DNA of 64,000 nucleotides from RYN-230 sp963837335 (GCA_963837335.1 CAWINS010000021.1:196591-260590), one strand, 5' to 3'; shown: positions 24,161 to 32,467, counted from the stretch's first letter. The notes: a model not told the origin generated them from the letters alone. Numbers and translations: made by a program.

Positions 24161-25131
24161 CCGCGGCGCCCCGCCCCGCCGCCGATCCGGGCGACTACCA
24201 GGACCCGGGCGACTCCTCACCTGGCCCGGCGCCGTCGGGGCCACGCCCGCACATCCTCGTCGTCAACGGGCGGAAAGTACGCCAGCCGGTTTTCGTTATT
24301 GGTGCTCCGTCCTCCGGCATCGATCTGCTGGCCCGGGCGCTGAAGCGTTCCGCCGGATTCCACTTCACGCTGGGCCAGCGCTGGGTCATCCCGGTGGTGC
24401 AGGCCTTCGCCCGGCGGCCGTCGATCTCCCGGGGGAAGCCGGAGGCGGCGGCCACGGTGCTGCGGGACGCCTTCGCGCAGGCCTGGCAGGTCACGGCCGA
24501 CTGCTGCCTGGGCTGCACCCAGCAGTGCCGTGACGCCGGCCGCCTGGATGGCGTCGGGCCGTGCGTCACCCAGCCCGGGGTGATCCGCTACGGGGACGCC
24601 AGCCCGGACCTGATGTACTGCGCCGAGGCGCTGCTCGACGCGTTCCCGGACGCGCGGATCCTGCAGATCATCCGGGACGGCCGGGATGCGGTGGCCGGGA
24701 TGCTGGCCGATCCGGCGGTGCTCGCCTGGTTCCGGCCCGGATTCGTGGACATGGACGCGGAGATCCCGCACCCGCTGCTGGGCCTGGAGACCGAGGCCGA
24801 CCGGGCCGCCTGGGCCGGGCTGTCCATGACGGCCAAGTGCGCGATGCGCTGGCGGGGCTCGGTGCGCCAGATGGCGCGGCTGCGCGGCCAGCTGTCCGCC
24901 GATCAGCTGGTCACCTTCCGCTACGAGGACGTGGTCCGCCAGCCCGCGGACGCGGCCGCGGCCATCTCGGACTTCCTCTCTACCCCGGTGCACATCCTGG
25001 AACCCGCCGCGCCGGGTCAGGCGGCCGCGGCCGAGCCGGGCTCCTGGCGCCGTCTGCTGGTCCCGGCGCAGGCCGCGGAGATCGAGGCCATCGCGGGCGA
25101 TGAACTGCGCCGGGTCGGATACGGCAGCTAA
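24157..25131 (+). CDS. PAPS-dependent sulfotransferase family protein
   Basis: 324 residues. The 5'-phosphosulfate loop QPVFVIGAPSSGIDLLARAL (about 43-62) and the 3'-phosphate-binding region IIRDGRDAVAGM are visible, as in Sulfotransfer_1/3 enzymes. A Cys-rich insertion (CCLGCTQQCRDAG, about 118-130) is unusual and may bind metal or form disulfides. GTG start overlaps the GH15 stop by 4 nt, so the two are translationally coupled, which hints at sulfation of a glycan or glycolipid (inference). Confidence 0.78.
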   Translation: MTAAPRPAADPGDYQDPGDSSPGPAPSGPRPHILVVNGRKVRQPVFVIGAPSSGIDLLARALKRSAGFHFTLGQRWVIPVVQAFARRPSISRGKPEAAATVLRDAFAQAWQVTADCCLGCTQQCRDAGRLDGVGPCVTQPGVIRYGDASPDLMYCAEALLDAFPDARILQIIRDGRDAVAGMLADPAVLAWFRPGFVDMDAEIPHPLLGLETEADRAAWAGLSMTAKCAMRWRGSVRQMARLRGQLSADQLVTFRYEDVVRQPADAAAAISDFLSTPVHILEPAAPGQAAAAEPGSWRRLLVPAQAAEIEAIAGDELRRVGYGS

Positions 25132-25141
25132 GCAACCAGCC

Positions 25142-25184
25142 CCGGGAAACCAGCACCGATAGAGCAGCACCGGGAAACCAGCAC
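25142..25184. repeat. Two 15-nt direct repeats upstream of the SDR gene
   Basis: CCGGGAAACCAGCAC occurs at 25142-25156 and 25170-25184 (period 28). Lies in the 85-nt gap between the sulfotransferase and SDR genes. Confidence 0.5.
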
Positions 25185-25216
25185 TGAAACGAGCAGGCGT
25201 TAAGGAGGATCAGGAC

Positions 25217-25954
25217 GTGGATCTGGGCCTGCGTGACCGGGTGTACCTGGTCACCGGCGGCAGCCGCGGGCTCGGCTATGCCGCGGCCGAGGCCCTGGTC
25301 GCCGAGGGGGCGCGGGTCGTGGTGAGCGCCCGCGATGGCGGGGATACGGCACGGGCGGCCGCGGCCCTCGGGTCCGGGCGGGCGATCGGGCTGGCCGCCG
25401 ACAACGCCGACCCCGCCACCCCGGGCCGGCTGGTCAGCGCGGCGCGGGAGGAGTTCGGCCGGCTGGACGGCGCCCTGATCAGCGTGGGCGGGCCGCCCGG
25501 CGGGACCGCCGCGGAAACTCCCGACGAGGCCTGGCAGGCCGCGTTCGGCAGCGTGTTCCTCGGGGCGGTGCGGCTGAGCCGGGCGCTGGCCGCAGCGCTC
25601 ACCGAGGGCGGGTCGATCGCGTTCGTGCTGTCCTCATCGGTCCGGGTCCCGATCGCCTCGCTGGTCATCTCGAACGGCCTGCGTCCCGGCCTGGCCGGGT
25701 TCGCCAAGACGCTGGCTGACGAGCTCGGGCCGCGCGGGATCCGGGTGAACGGGCTGCTGCCCGGCCTGATCGCCACGGACCGGATGCGTGAGCTCGGCCC
25801 CGTGCTCAGCAGGTCGCTGGACAGCATCCCGCTGCGCCGCGTCGGCGAGCCGGCCGAGTTCGGCCGGGCCGCCGCCTTCGTCCTGTCTCCCGCGGCCAGC
25901 TACTTGACCGGGACGATGCTCCCGGTCGATGGCGGCGCACTGCGGGCGATCTGA
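25217..25954 (+). CDS. SDR-family oxidoreductase with non-canonical active site
   Basis: 245 residues. Rossmann motif TGGSRGLG (13-20) and the C-terminal ASYLTGTMLPVDGG are typical of classical short-chain dehydrogenases. The catalytic Ser (about 139-141) is kept, but the YxxxK motif expected near 151-156 reads ISNGLR, so the Tyr and Lys are absent. Such divergent SDRs (SN..R type) exist; the activity is unknown. AAGGAGGAT at 25202-25210 fixes the GTG start at 25217. Confidence 0.82.
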   Translation: MDLGLRDRVYLVTGGSRGLGYAAAEALVAEGARVVVSARDGGDTARAAAALGSGRAIGLAADNADPATPGRLVSAAREEFGRLDGALISVGGPPGGTAAETPDEAWQAAFGSVFLGAVRLSRALAAALTEGGSIAFVLSSSVRVPIASLVISNGLRPGLAGFAKTLADELGPRGIRVNGLLPGLIATDRMRELGPVLSRSLDSIPLRRVGEPAEFGRAAAFVLSPAASYLTGTMLPVDGGALRAI

Positions 25955-27900
25955 TCGGCGCTGTCGCCGCGATCCTGGCCGGCGAACTGGGTGTGATACA
26001 GCTCCGCGTACAGGCCGCCCGCGGCGAGCAGATCCACGTGCGTGCCGCGCTCCCGGACCTGCCCTTCGTCGATGACCAGGATCTGGTCCGCTTCCCGGAT
26101 GGTGGACAGCCGGTGCGCGATGACCAGGGACGTCCGGCCGCTCAGCGCGGTCTTGAGCGCCGCCTGCACCGCCGCCTCCGATTCGGAGTCCAGGTGCGCG
26201 GTCGCCTCGTCCAGCACCACCACCGACGGGGCCTTGAGCAGCAGCCGCGCGATGGCCAGCCGCTGCTTCTCCCCGCCGGACAGCCGGTAGCCCCGGTCCC
26301 CCACGACCGTGTTGAGGCCGTCCGGTAGTGCGGAGATGAGGTCCCAGATCTGCGCGGCCCGGCACGCGGCGATGAGGTCCGCCTCCGTGGCTTCCGGCCG
26401 CGCGTAACTGAGGTTGGCGCGGATCGTGTCGTGGAACATGTGCGCGTCCTGGGTGACCACGCCCACCGTGTCGTGCAGCGAGTCCAGGGTCACATCCCGC
26501 AGGTCCTGCCCGCCGATGAGCACCGCGCCCTGATCCGGGTCATAGAGCCGCGACACCAGGTGGGTGATCGTGGTCTTGCCGGCCCCGGACGGCCCGACCA
26601 GCGCGGTCAGCTGCCCGCGCGGCGCGGTGAAGGTCACCCCGCGCAGCACCGGCTGGGCGGCACCCGCGCGCTCGGGCACCGGGAGCGCGATCGACTCGAG
26701 CGAGGCCAGCGAGACCTCGCTCGCGGCCGGGTAATGGAACGAGACGTTGCGGAAGTTGACGGCCGGCGCTGAATCAGGCTGGCCGCTGGCCGCCGGGGTG
26801 CCCGTGGCCGAGCTGCCCGTGGTCGAGGTCGTGGCGCGCAGCGCGACGGCGCCGGGCTTCTCCTCGATCAGCGGCTTGAGGTCCAGCACCTCGAAGACCC
26901 GGTCGAAGCTGACCAGCGCGGTCATCACGTCCACCTGGACATTGGACAGCGCGGTGATCGGCCCGTAGACCCGGGCCAGCAGCGCGGTGAGCGCGACCAA
27001 TGTGCCGATCTCGAAGATGTGGTGGATGACCAGCGTCCCGCCCAGCCCGTAGACCACCGCGGTGGCCATCGCGGCCAGCAGGGTCAGCGCGATGAACAGG
27101 GTGGACCCGTACATGGCGGTGACGACGCCGATGTCCCGGACCCGGGCCGCGCGCCCCGCGAACACGCCGCTTTCCTTCTCGGGCTTGCCGAACAGCTTGA
27201 CCAGCATCGCGCCGGCCACGTTGAACCGCTCGGTCATGGTCGAGCCCATCGCGGCGTCGAGCTGCATGGACTCCCGCGTCAGCCGCTGCAGCCGCCGGCC
27301 GACCAGCCGGGCCGGGATCACGAACGCCGGGATCATCGCCAGCGTGACCACTGACACCAGCCAGGACAGGCTGAACATGGCGATCAGCACCAGGATCAGG
27401 GTCAGCGCGTTGGACACGATGGCCGACAGGGTCGAGGTGATGGCCTGCTGCGCGCCGATGACGTCGCTGTTGAGCCGGCTGACCAGCGACCCGGTCTGGG
27501 CCCGGGTGAAGAACGCGATCGGCTGCCGCTGGACGTGCGAGAACACCTCGGTGCGCAGGTCATAGATCAGCCCCTCGCCGATCTTGGCCGAGTACCAGCG
27601 CTGGGCCAGCGACAGCAGGGCGCTGACCAGGGCCAGGCCCGCCACGACCGCGGCCACCGCGATGACGACGCCTTCGTTCCCGGCCAGGATGCCCTGGTCG
27701 ATCAGGGTCTTCAGCAGCAGCGGCACCGCGACCGCGGCCACGGCGGCGAGCGCGTTCATGCCCAGGAACAACGCCAGGTCCAGGCGGTAGGGCCGGGCGT
27801 AGGACATGATCCTGCGGACCGTGCCCGGCTTGATGCGCTGCTTAGTGACCGAGGGGTCCCGGTAATAAGAGCGCATGGCTTGCCAGCTGGACGCGTTCAT
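25900..27900 (-). CDS. ABC exporter, fused transmembrane and ATPase domains
   Basis: 666 residues. Six-helix ABC_membrane domain (about 35-330) followed by an ATPase with Walker A GPSGAGKTT, signature LSGGEKQRLAIARLL, Walker B SVVVLDEAT and H-loop VIAHRL. Works as homo- or heterodimer to export lipids, peptides or drugs (MsbA/MDR type). A Thr/Ser/Gly-rich linker lies between the domains (about 355-375). Its 3' end overlaps the convergent SDR gene by 55 nt. Confidence 0.9.
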   Translation of the reverse strand: MNASSWQAMRSYYRDPSVTKQRIKPGTVRRIMSYARPYRLDLALFLGMNALAAVAAVAVPLLLKTLIDQGILAGNEGVVIAVAAVVAGLALVSALLSLAQRWYSAKIGEGLIYDLRTEVFSHVQRQPIAFFTRAQTGSLVSRLNSDVIGAQQAITSTLSAIVSNALTLILVLIAMFSLSWLVSVVTLAMIPAFVIPARLVGRRLQRLTRESMQLDAAMGSTMTERFNVAGAMLVKLFGKPEKESGVFAGRAARVRDIGVVTAMYGSTLFIALTLLAAMATAVVYGLGGTLVIHHIFEIGTLVALTALLARVYGPITALSNVQVDVMTALVSFDRVFEVLDLKPLIEEKPGAVALRATTSTTGSSATGTPAASGQPDSAPAVNFRNVSFHYPAASEVSLASLESIALPVPERAGAAQPVLRGVTFTAPRGQLTALVGPSGAGKTTITHLVSRLYDPDQGAVLIGGQDLRDVTLDSLHDTVGVVTQDAHMFHDTIRANLSYARPEATEADLIAACRAAQIWDLISALPDGLNTVVGDRGYRLSGGEKQRLAIARLLLKAPSVVVLDEATAHLDSESEAAVQAALKTALSGRTSLVIAHRLSTIREADQILVIDEGQVRERGTHVDLLAAGGLYAELYHTQFAGQDRGDSADQIARSAPPSTGSIVPVK

Positions 27901-27964
27901 GAGCCGGGCAACCTCCTCCAGGCCGCGAATCTTCCCCGGTCAGCTCAGAGCGAAAAGTGCTAGC

Positions 27965-28013
27965 CCGGGGTCGTCCCCCCCGGCTGTGTTAGCCCGGGGG
28001 GACGACCCCCCGG
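27965..28013. terminator. GC-rich hairpin downstream of the mobile scar, related to an interspersed repeat
   Basis: 27965-27983 pairs with 27994-28013 (GGGGTCGTCCCCCCC with its complement), loop of 10 nt. Related sequence at 11728-11759. Confidence 0.45.
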
Positions 28014-28042
28014 AACCCCCCGCTCGCCGCTCCGCGCCGAAC

Positions 28043-28099
28043 GCCGGCTCGTCGGCGAGCACCCGCCTGCGGCGGGCCCCGCCTCGCCGACGAGCCGGC
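28043..28099. terminator. 17-bp perfect inverted repeat
   Basis: GCCGGCTCGTCGGCGAG at 28043-28059 is perfectly complementary to 28083-28099; the 23-nt loop holds a further small hairpin. It lies just past the stop of the hydratase fragment (minus strand) and could be its original terminator. Confidence 0.5.
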
Positions 28100-28136
28100 C
28101 CGGTACAGCTTGCTTTGTTCCCTGACGCGCGCGTTC

Positions 28137-28336
28137 TCAGCCTTCAAGGCGCATGCGCTGGAGGGCGGCCTGGGTGCGGCGCTCCGCGGCGGCCTGCTCT
28201 TCCAGGGTATGGCCGGGCGCCTGCTGGAGCAGTTCCTTGGTGGCCCGGGCCACCGCGGGCTCAATGGCGAGCAGCGCCCGCGACCAGGTCACCGACCGCG
28301 CCGTCCAGTTCCGCCCCGGGCACCACCAGCTCGGCC
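28137..28336 (-). pseudogene. 3'-terminal fragment of an enoyl-CoA hydratase gene
   Basis: On the minus strand AELVVPGAELDGAVGDLVA is followed, after a single-base frame break, by ALLAIEPAVARATKELLQQA and then by AAAERRTQAALQRMRLEG and TGA 28137-28139. This corresponds to the last 65 or so residues of the intact gene at 32650-33489 (AELVVPGAELDGAVGDLVAA, then AVEPAVARATKELL). DNA similarity stops at AGCTCGGCCA (28328-28337), where the IS630-like end begins. The intact copy has a different, longer tail, so this fragment may be the displaced original 3' end. Confidence 0.75.
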
Positions 28337-28361
28337 AACGATCTTTAACGGCGGGGGTTAC
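28337..28361 (+). repeat. IS630-type terminal sequence (solo)
   Basis: AACGATCTTTAACGGCGGGG followed by GTTAC, closely similar to the ends of the cassette at 8331 and 9390. No partner in inverted orientation is found nearby. Confidence 0.5.
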
Positions 28362-28562
28362 CGCTTAGCTGACGGCCCGCGCAGCCGGCCGCCGTGCGAT
28401 CGCAGCCCGGGTCTGCCTGCAGCCGGTGCAGGCCGTCCAACCCAGCATGCGCCGGGAATCGGCCCAGCTTGGAGTAATCAGCGGCCACCCAGCACGGACC
28501 TCTGGCGTATTGGCCGATACGCGAGTTACGCTGATTACAGCTAGAACGCGCGGGAGGCGGAT

Positions 28563-29141
28563 ATGGACACTGCCGAGCTGAATCATCTGCAAGAGCAAAT
28601 CACCCAGCTCGCCCGGAACCGGTTCCCCGGCCCAGCCGTGCAGGGAGTGAGCGTTCTTCAGTACGGCGACGAGCCGGAGATCGAGCCCGGCCAGCTCTTG
28701 GTGCAAGTCGTCATCGAGCCCCCAGAAGGCCAGCGGCCAGACGGCACCGAGGCGGACGCCCTGATCGTCAGCGAATTCGACCACTCTCAGAAGGAAGCCA
28801 TCCAAGGCTTCAGGCACGACCTGCGTTCCGTGCCCCAGGTCGCGATGGTCGAGTTTGTGCTGCCTGGCGACGGGTATCCCGGCCGGCATCCTGGGCCACG
28901 GACGAGAATAAGCCAGGCCGAGCTGGTCCTCCCGCAGCAGCCGGACGCCCCGCTGGTGCCCATCATGGCCCGGCTCGGACCCGCGGACCTGGAGACCGTG
29001 GACACGCTGATCACCGCTGGCGTCGCGGCCAGCCGCGCCGAAGCGGTGCGCTGGGCGCTGGCCCGGATCCGGGAACGGCCTGCCTATGAGCGGCTGCGCG
29101 AGCATGCTCGCCAGATACAGGAACTAAAGGCTCAGTTCTGA
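28563..29141 (+). CDS. Hypothetical protein with C-terminal ribbon-helix-helix-like segment
   Basis: 192 residues. The first 125 residues (acidic, Glu/Pro-rich, with FRHDLRSVPQVAMVEFVLPG) have no recognisable family. The last 60 (LGPADLETVDTLITAGVAAS, RAEAVRWALARIRERPAYE, then a coiled segment) look like an RHH DNA-binding fold of the kind seen in small regulators and antitoxins. ATG 28563 follows GGGAGG. It lies inside the putative mobile-element scar, so it may be cargo. Confidence 0.6.
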   Translation: MDTAELNHLQEQITQLARNRFPGPAVQGVSVLQYGDEPEIEPGQLLVQVVIEPPEGQRPDGTEADALIVSEFDHSQKEAIQGFRHDLRSVPQVAMVEFVLPGDGYPGRHPGPRTRISQAELVLPQQPDAPLVPIMARLGPADLETVDTLITAGVAASRAEAVRWALARIRERPAYERLREHARQIQELKAQF

Positions 29142-29194
29142 CCCCGCGACCGGCAGCCGCACCCCAACGCCAGCCGTCAAGGATCGCCCGATCT

Positions 29195-29740
29195 TCAATT
29201 AGGGAGGTTACAGAGGGGCGTGAGGTCGAGCCTTGCTCCGGCGAGGAAGCCCTCGACGAGGCCGGGCTGGTACTGCATGTGCCTGAGCCGGGTCTTGGCG
29301 AGTGCGGTGAGCTGCGCGATGTCGCGCTTGGCGAGGTTGGCGAGCGATCTCTTGAGGTGGGACCAGACGGACTCGACGGGCTTGGGCTCGGAAGCGTAAG
29401 CCGGGAGCTGGAACACGGTCAGCCAGTCCCGGGCCGCGATGAGTTCGCGCATCGCCCGGCTGACGTGGGTGTTCAGGTTGTCCCAGATCAGGACGACCGG
29501 GCCGCCGAGCTGCTGGTGCGCGCCGTCCAGGAGCCGGGCGTAGTCTGCCTCGGTGAACCCCTTGCGCTTGTCTCCCCGCCGCAGGCTGCGGCCGTGGTGG
29601 ACGCGGTAGATCAGCCGGGGCGGGCACCCGGCCCGGACGGCGATCAGGGCGGCCAGCGAGACTCTCTTGTTGCTGCCGCCGGTCACCGTCACCACCGGAG
29701 TGCGGCCGCGGCGGTCCCAGGTGCGGCCTTTCGGCGGCCT
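29195..29740 (-). pseudogene. IS630 transposase, C-terminal part
   Basis: Reads RPPKGRTWDRRGRTPVV, then VTGGSNKRVSLAALIAV, then VVLIWDNLNTHVS (DDE second Asp region) and LPAYASEPKPVESVWSHLK (final Glu region) to LTPLCNLPN and TGA 29195-29197. Together with 31373-31849 it gives one continuous DDE transposase (QTPHGF joined to RPPKGR). Inactive because it is interrupted. Confidence 0.85.
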
Positions 29741-29969
29741 TAAGCCCTAATGGGAATAGCGGGTCGCCTGGGCCGGGTGGGATGCCTGGTGCGGGAGACT
29801 CGTACCGGTAGCAGTCGGCGGGTGAGCACTACATAAGCCCCGGACGTGAAGTCCTGAGGCCAGACCGTGCCCCTGCCGGCGAACCGGGGAGGATGGACTG
29901 CTGATGGGGTGGCGTGCCCGGCACCGGCCGTGAGCACTGGATCCATTAGGGCGCTGGCGGTTCTCCCTG
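29741..29969 (+). ncRNA. Putative IS110 bridge RNA (seekRNA) region
   Basis: IS110 elements are known to encode a structured guide RNA in the non-coding end upstream of the recombinase gene; this 229-nt stretch is in that place. TAAGCCC at the element end (29741-29747) recurs inside it at 29834-29840, and TCGGCGG of the target (29731-29737) recurs at 29815-29821. The matches are short and may be chance; no fold was computed. Confidence 0.4.
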
Positions 29970-31250
29970 ATGCTGCCAGATGTGACCGGGAGAGCACGGG
30001 AAGGACAAGGGTTGCTATTCATCGGGGATGACTGGGCCGAAGGCCACCACGATGTGGTTGTGCAGGACCAGACCGGGAAAACGCTGGCCCGGCGGCGGCT
30101 GCCGGAGGGGGTGGATGGGATCGCCCGCTTCGGCGAGGTGGTCGCGTCCTGCCGGGGGGAAGACGGCGAGCCGGACCTGGCCCGGGTGGTGGTCGTGATC
30201 GAGACCGACCGGGGGCCGTGGGTGAAGGCGCTGGCCGCCGCGGGGTACGGGATGTATGCGGTCAATCCCAAGCAGGCCTCCCGGCACAAGGAGACGATCG
30301 CAGTGTCGGGGAAAAAAGACGACTTCTTCGATGCTGGCGCCCTGGCGGACATGGGCCGGACCCGCCGGCACCAGATCCGGGAGCTGGCCGCCGACAGCGA
30401 CATCGCAGAGGCGGTGAAGATCGCTGCCCGCGCCCACCAGAAGCTCGTCTGGGAGCGCACCCGGCACATGTTGCGGATGCGGTCGGCGCTGCGGGAGTAC
30501 TTCCCCGCCGCGCTGGAGGCATATTCCGCTCTTACCCTGGCCGGGGCGGACACGCTCGAGCTGCTGGGCAAGGCCCCGGACCCGGCTTCGGCGGCCAGGC
30601 TGACCGTCACCCAGATCACCACTGCGCTCAGGCGGGCCGGGCGGCGCGGCGATCTCACCGCACGCGCGCGGGAGATCCAGGCCGCGCTGCGCACGCCGCA
30701 TCTGCTCCAGCCCGAGGTCATCGCCGAGGCCTGCGCCGCCACGGTGCGGGCATCTGCCGCCGTGATCACTGTGCTGAACCAGCAGGCCAAGACCATGGAA
30801 GCCAAGGTGAGTGAGCTTTTTCGCCGCCACCCTGATGCCGGGATCTACCTGTCCCAGCCCGGCATCGGGGACATCACCGGCGCCCGCATACTCGGCGAGT
30901 TCGGCGACGCACCCGGCCGGTATGCCACCGCCAAGGCACGCAAGAACTACGCCGGCACCTCGCCGCTAACGATCGAGTCTGGCAAGAAGAAGACCGCGCA
31001 CGCCCGGCACATCCGCAACCGGCACCTTATCGACGCCCTGCACGCCCAGGCGCTGTCGGCGCTCATTGCCTCACCCGGCGCCCGCGCCTGCTACGACGAG
31101 CTGCGAGCCCGGGGCATCGGCCACGACGACGCGCTGCGGCGCATCGCCAGCCGGCTGGCCGGTGTCCTGCACGGATGCCTCAAAGACGCCCGCCACTACG
31201 ACGAAGCGACCGCCTGGTCTCACCGCGCCGGGCTCACACAGGCCGCGTGA
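29970..31250 (+). CDS. IS110-family transposase (DEDD recombinase)
   Basis: 426 residues, intact. The N-terminal RuvC-like DEDD domain shows FIGDDWAEGHHDVVV (Asp20/21), VVIETDRGPW (Glu78) and KKDDFFDAGALADMGR (Asp117/118 and 121). The C-terminal Tnp_20 domain has LSQPGIGDITGARILGEFGD and the AGTSPLTIESGKKK segment that carries the catalytic Ser. ATG 29970; GTG 29982 is a possible alternative start. All motifs needed for activity are present. Confidence 0.92.
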   Translation: MLPDVTGRAREGQGLLFIGDDWAEGHHDVVVQDQTGKTLARRRLPEGVDGIARFGEVVASCRGEDGEPDLARVVVVIETDRGPWVKALAAAGYGMYAVNPKQASRHKETIAVSGKKDDFFDAGALADMGRTRRHQIRELAADSDIAEAVKIAARAHQKLVWERTRHMLRMRSALREYFPAALEAYSALTLAGADTLELLGKAPDPASAARLTVTQITTALRRAGRRGDLTARAREIQAALRTPHLLQPEVIAEACAATVRASAAVITVLNQQAKTMEAKVSELFRRHPDAGIYLSQPGIGDITGARILGEFGDAPGRYATAKARKNYAGTSPLTIESGKKKTAHARHIRNRHLIDALHAQALSALIASPGARACYDELRARGIGHDDALRRIASRLAGVLHGCLKDARHYDEATAWSHRAGLTQAA

Positions 31251-31372
31251 CCACAATCTGACAAGGCCCGCACCCCAGGCCGTCCGGACCCTGCACCGCC
31301 AGACGGCAACGTCAGCATGCCCACACGCAGCCCAACAGTCACCCAGCCTGACCGGCCCCAGACTTGACACCT

Positions 31373-31849
31373 AAAGCCATGGGGTGTCTGGCCGGACTCG
31401 TCCTCGAAGACCAGCCAGGCGCCCTGCTCCGCTGACGGTTCTTTTATGACGGGCCACGTTTCCCCTTTCCAGGCGGCGATGGCCGCCTCGTCCCGCTCGG
31501 CGGCCCGCCGGGCCGGGACCTGCACGCTCAACCCGATCCGGTGCAAAAGCAGGTCCATCCCGGCCAGGGTGTACTCCACCCGGAACCGGCGCCGCACCAG
31601 GTCGGTGATCCGGGCCAGCGTCCAGCACTGGTTCTCATCCCATCCCCACACGGCCGGCCCGGCGTCCAGCGCCGTCTCCAGTTCCAGCAGCTGAACTGGG
31701 GTCAGCTTGCACTTCGCGCCGCCCGCCCCTTTCGAGGCCAGGGCCTCACGGCCGCCGGCTGCCAGCGCCCGCCGCCACCGGTTCGCCGACATCCGCGAAA
31801 CGCGGAACCGTCTCGCGATCTCCTGATCGGTGGCTCCGGCCTCGAGCAT
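31373..31849 (-). pseudogene. IS630 transposase, N-terminal part (5' truncated)
   Basis: MLEAGATDQEIARRFRVSRM starts the visible HTH region, followed by the winged second HTH and WLVFEDESGQTPHGF, which carries the first catalytic Asp of the DDE triad. Family members have 20-30 more N-terminal residues, which are missing here because of a deletion joint at 31849/31850. Confidence 0.8.
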
Positions 31850-32467
31850 GAAAAATGGATTCGGCTACAGGCAACACTAGACGCTGCACGTAATCCACTA
31901 CGGGGCGAACGGCGTGGAGCGGCCTATCTACTACGTATTGCGTATTGCGTATGCGGAGAGCCTCTTTACCAAACAAGCTCGGGCGCCGGACACCGTTATT
32001 ATCGTTGCCGTTCCCGCACGACGGGGAAGCCGTGCGGGAATGGAATGATCCCTATGGCCGATCTAGAGGCAGCCGTAGACGACTGGATCACGGGGCATCC
32101 GACGTTTGAGATTGCCGAGAGTCGCATCATCCACGGCAACGGCAACGCCAGGCAACTAGCCAACGTCGGTCAGGAACTAGCCGACCTGACGGAAGAGCAC
32201 TATGTGAGGAGGATCGTGCGGGACAATTTCCACGAAATCATGGCCCGGCTGCAAACAGAATATGATCGATTGGCCGGCACAGAGCGTGAGACCGACCGTA
32301 TTGAAAAAATTGGCACCGGACGCTATCTCTCCGAAGAGTGGCTACAATGGGACGAAAGCACCCGACGTCGTTACCTACAGGAACATGACTTCCGTTTCAG
32401 CGCTCGGCGCAAGGCGGGGGGGACTATCGACCTAGAGGGAACGCCGGGGGAAGAGTACCGCGATTAA
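31850..32467 (+). pseudogene. C-terminal fragment of a serine recombinase/integrase
   Basis: About 205 residues: LLRIAYCVCGEPLYQ and HRYYRCRSRTTGKPCGNGMI form the recombinase zinc-beta-ribbon, followed by a coiled-coil helix region (LQTEYDRLAGTERETDRIE) and an acidic tail ending at TAA 32465-32467. The N-terminal catalytic domain with the nucleophilic Ser is missing. Base composition is visibly less GC-rich than in the flanks (for example ACTACGTATTGCGTATTGCG), a sign of foreign origin. Confidence 0.8.

Larger units (their letters stand above)
27901..28562. other. 660-nt intergenic region: hairpins, gene fragment, IS630-like end
   Basis: Contains two strong hairpins (27965-28013 and 28043-28099), the 3' fragment of an enoyl-CoA hydratase gene (28137-28336) and a terminal sequence related to IS630 ends (28337-28361). 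The remainder (28362-28562) has no gene that I can support. Confidence 0.45.
29741..31372 (+). mobile_element. Complete IS110-family element (1632 bp) inserted in the IS630 transposase
   Basis: The IS630 reading frame is restored exactly if 29741-31372 is removed: GGCGGCCT joins AAAGCCATGG. The dinucleotide CT (in fact CCT) is present on both sides (29738-29740 and 31370-31372), consistent with a CT core, and there are no inverted repeats or longer duplications, as expected for IS110. The element has a 229-nt 5' non-coding region, one transposase gene and a 122-nt 3' non-coding region. Confidence 0.85.
29183..31849 (-). mobile_element. IS630-family element interrupted by IS110 and truncated at its transposase 5' end
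   Basis: Left end with CGATCTTCAATTAGGGAGG at 29189-29207 includes the transposase stop codon. The transposase is split into 29195-29740 and 31373-31849 by the IS110 element. At 31849/31850 the sequence changes abruptly into a serine recombinase fragment, so the 5' end and the second terminal repeat are lost. Confidence 0.75.

Noticed and set aside
22076..24244. Very long minus-strand open frame opposite the GH15 gene
   Set aside because: Antisense shadow caused by high GC in the third codon position; only its last 123 codons (21704-22075) look like a protein.
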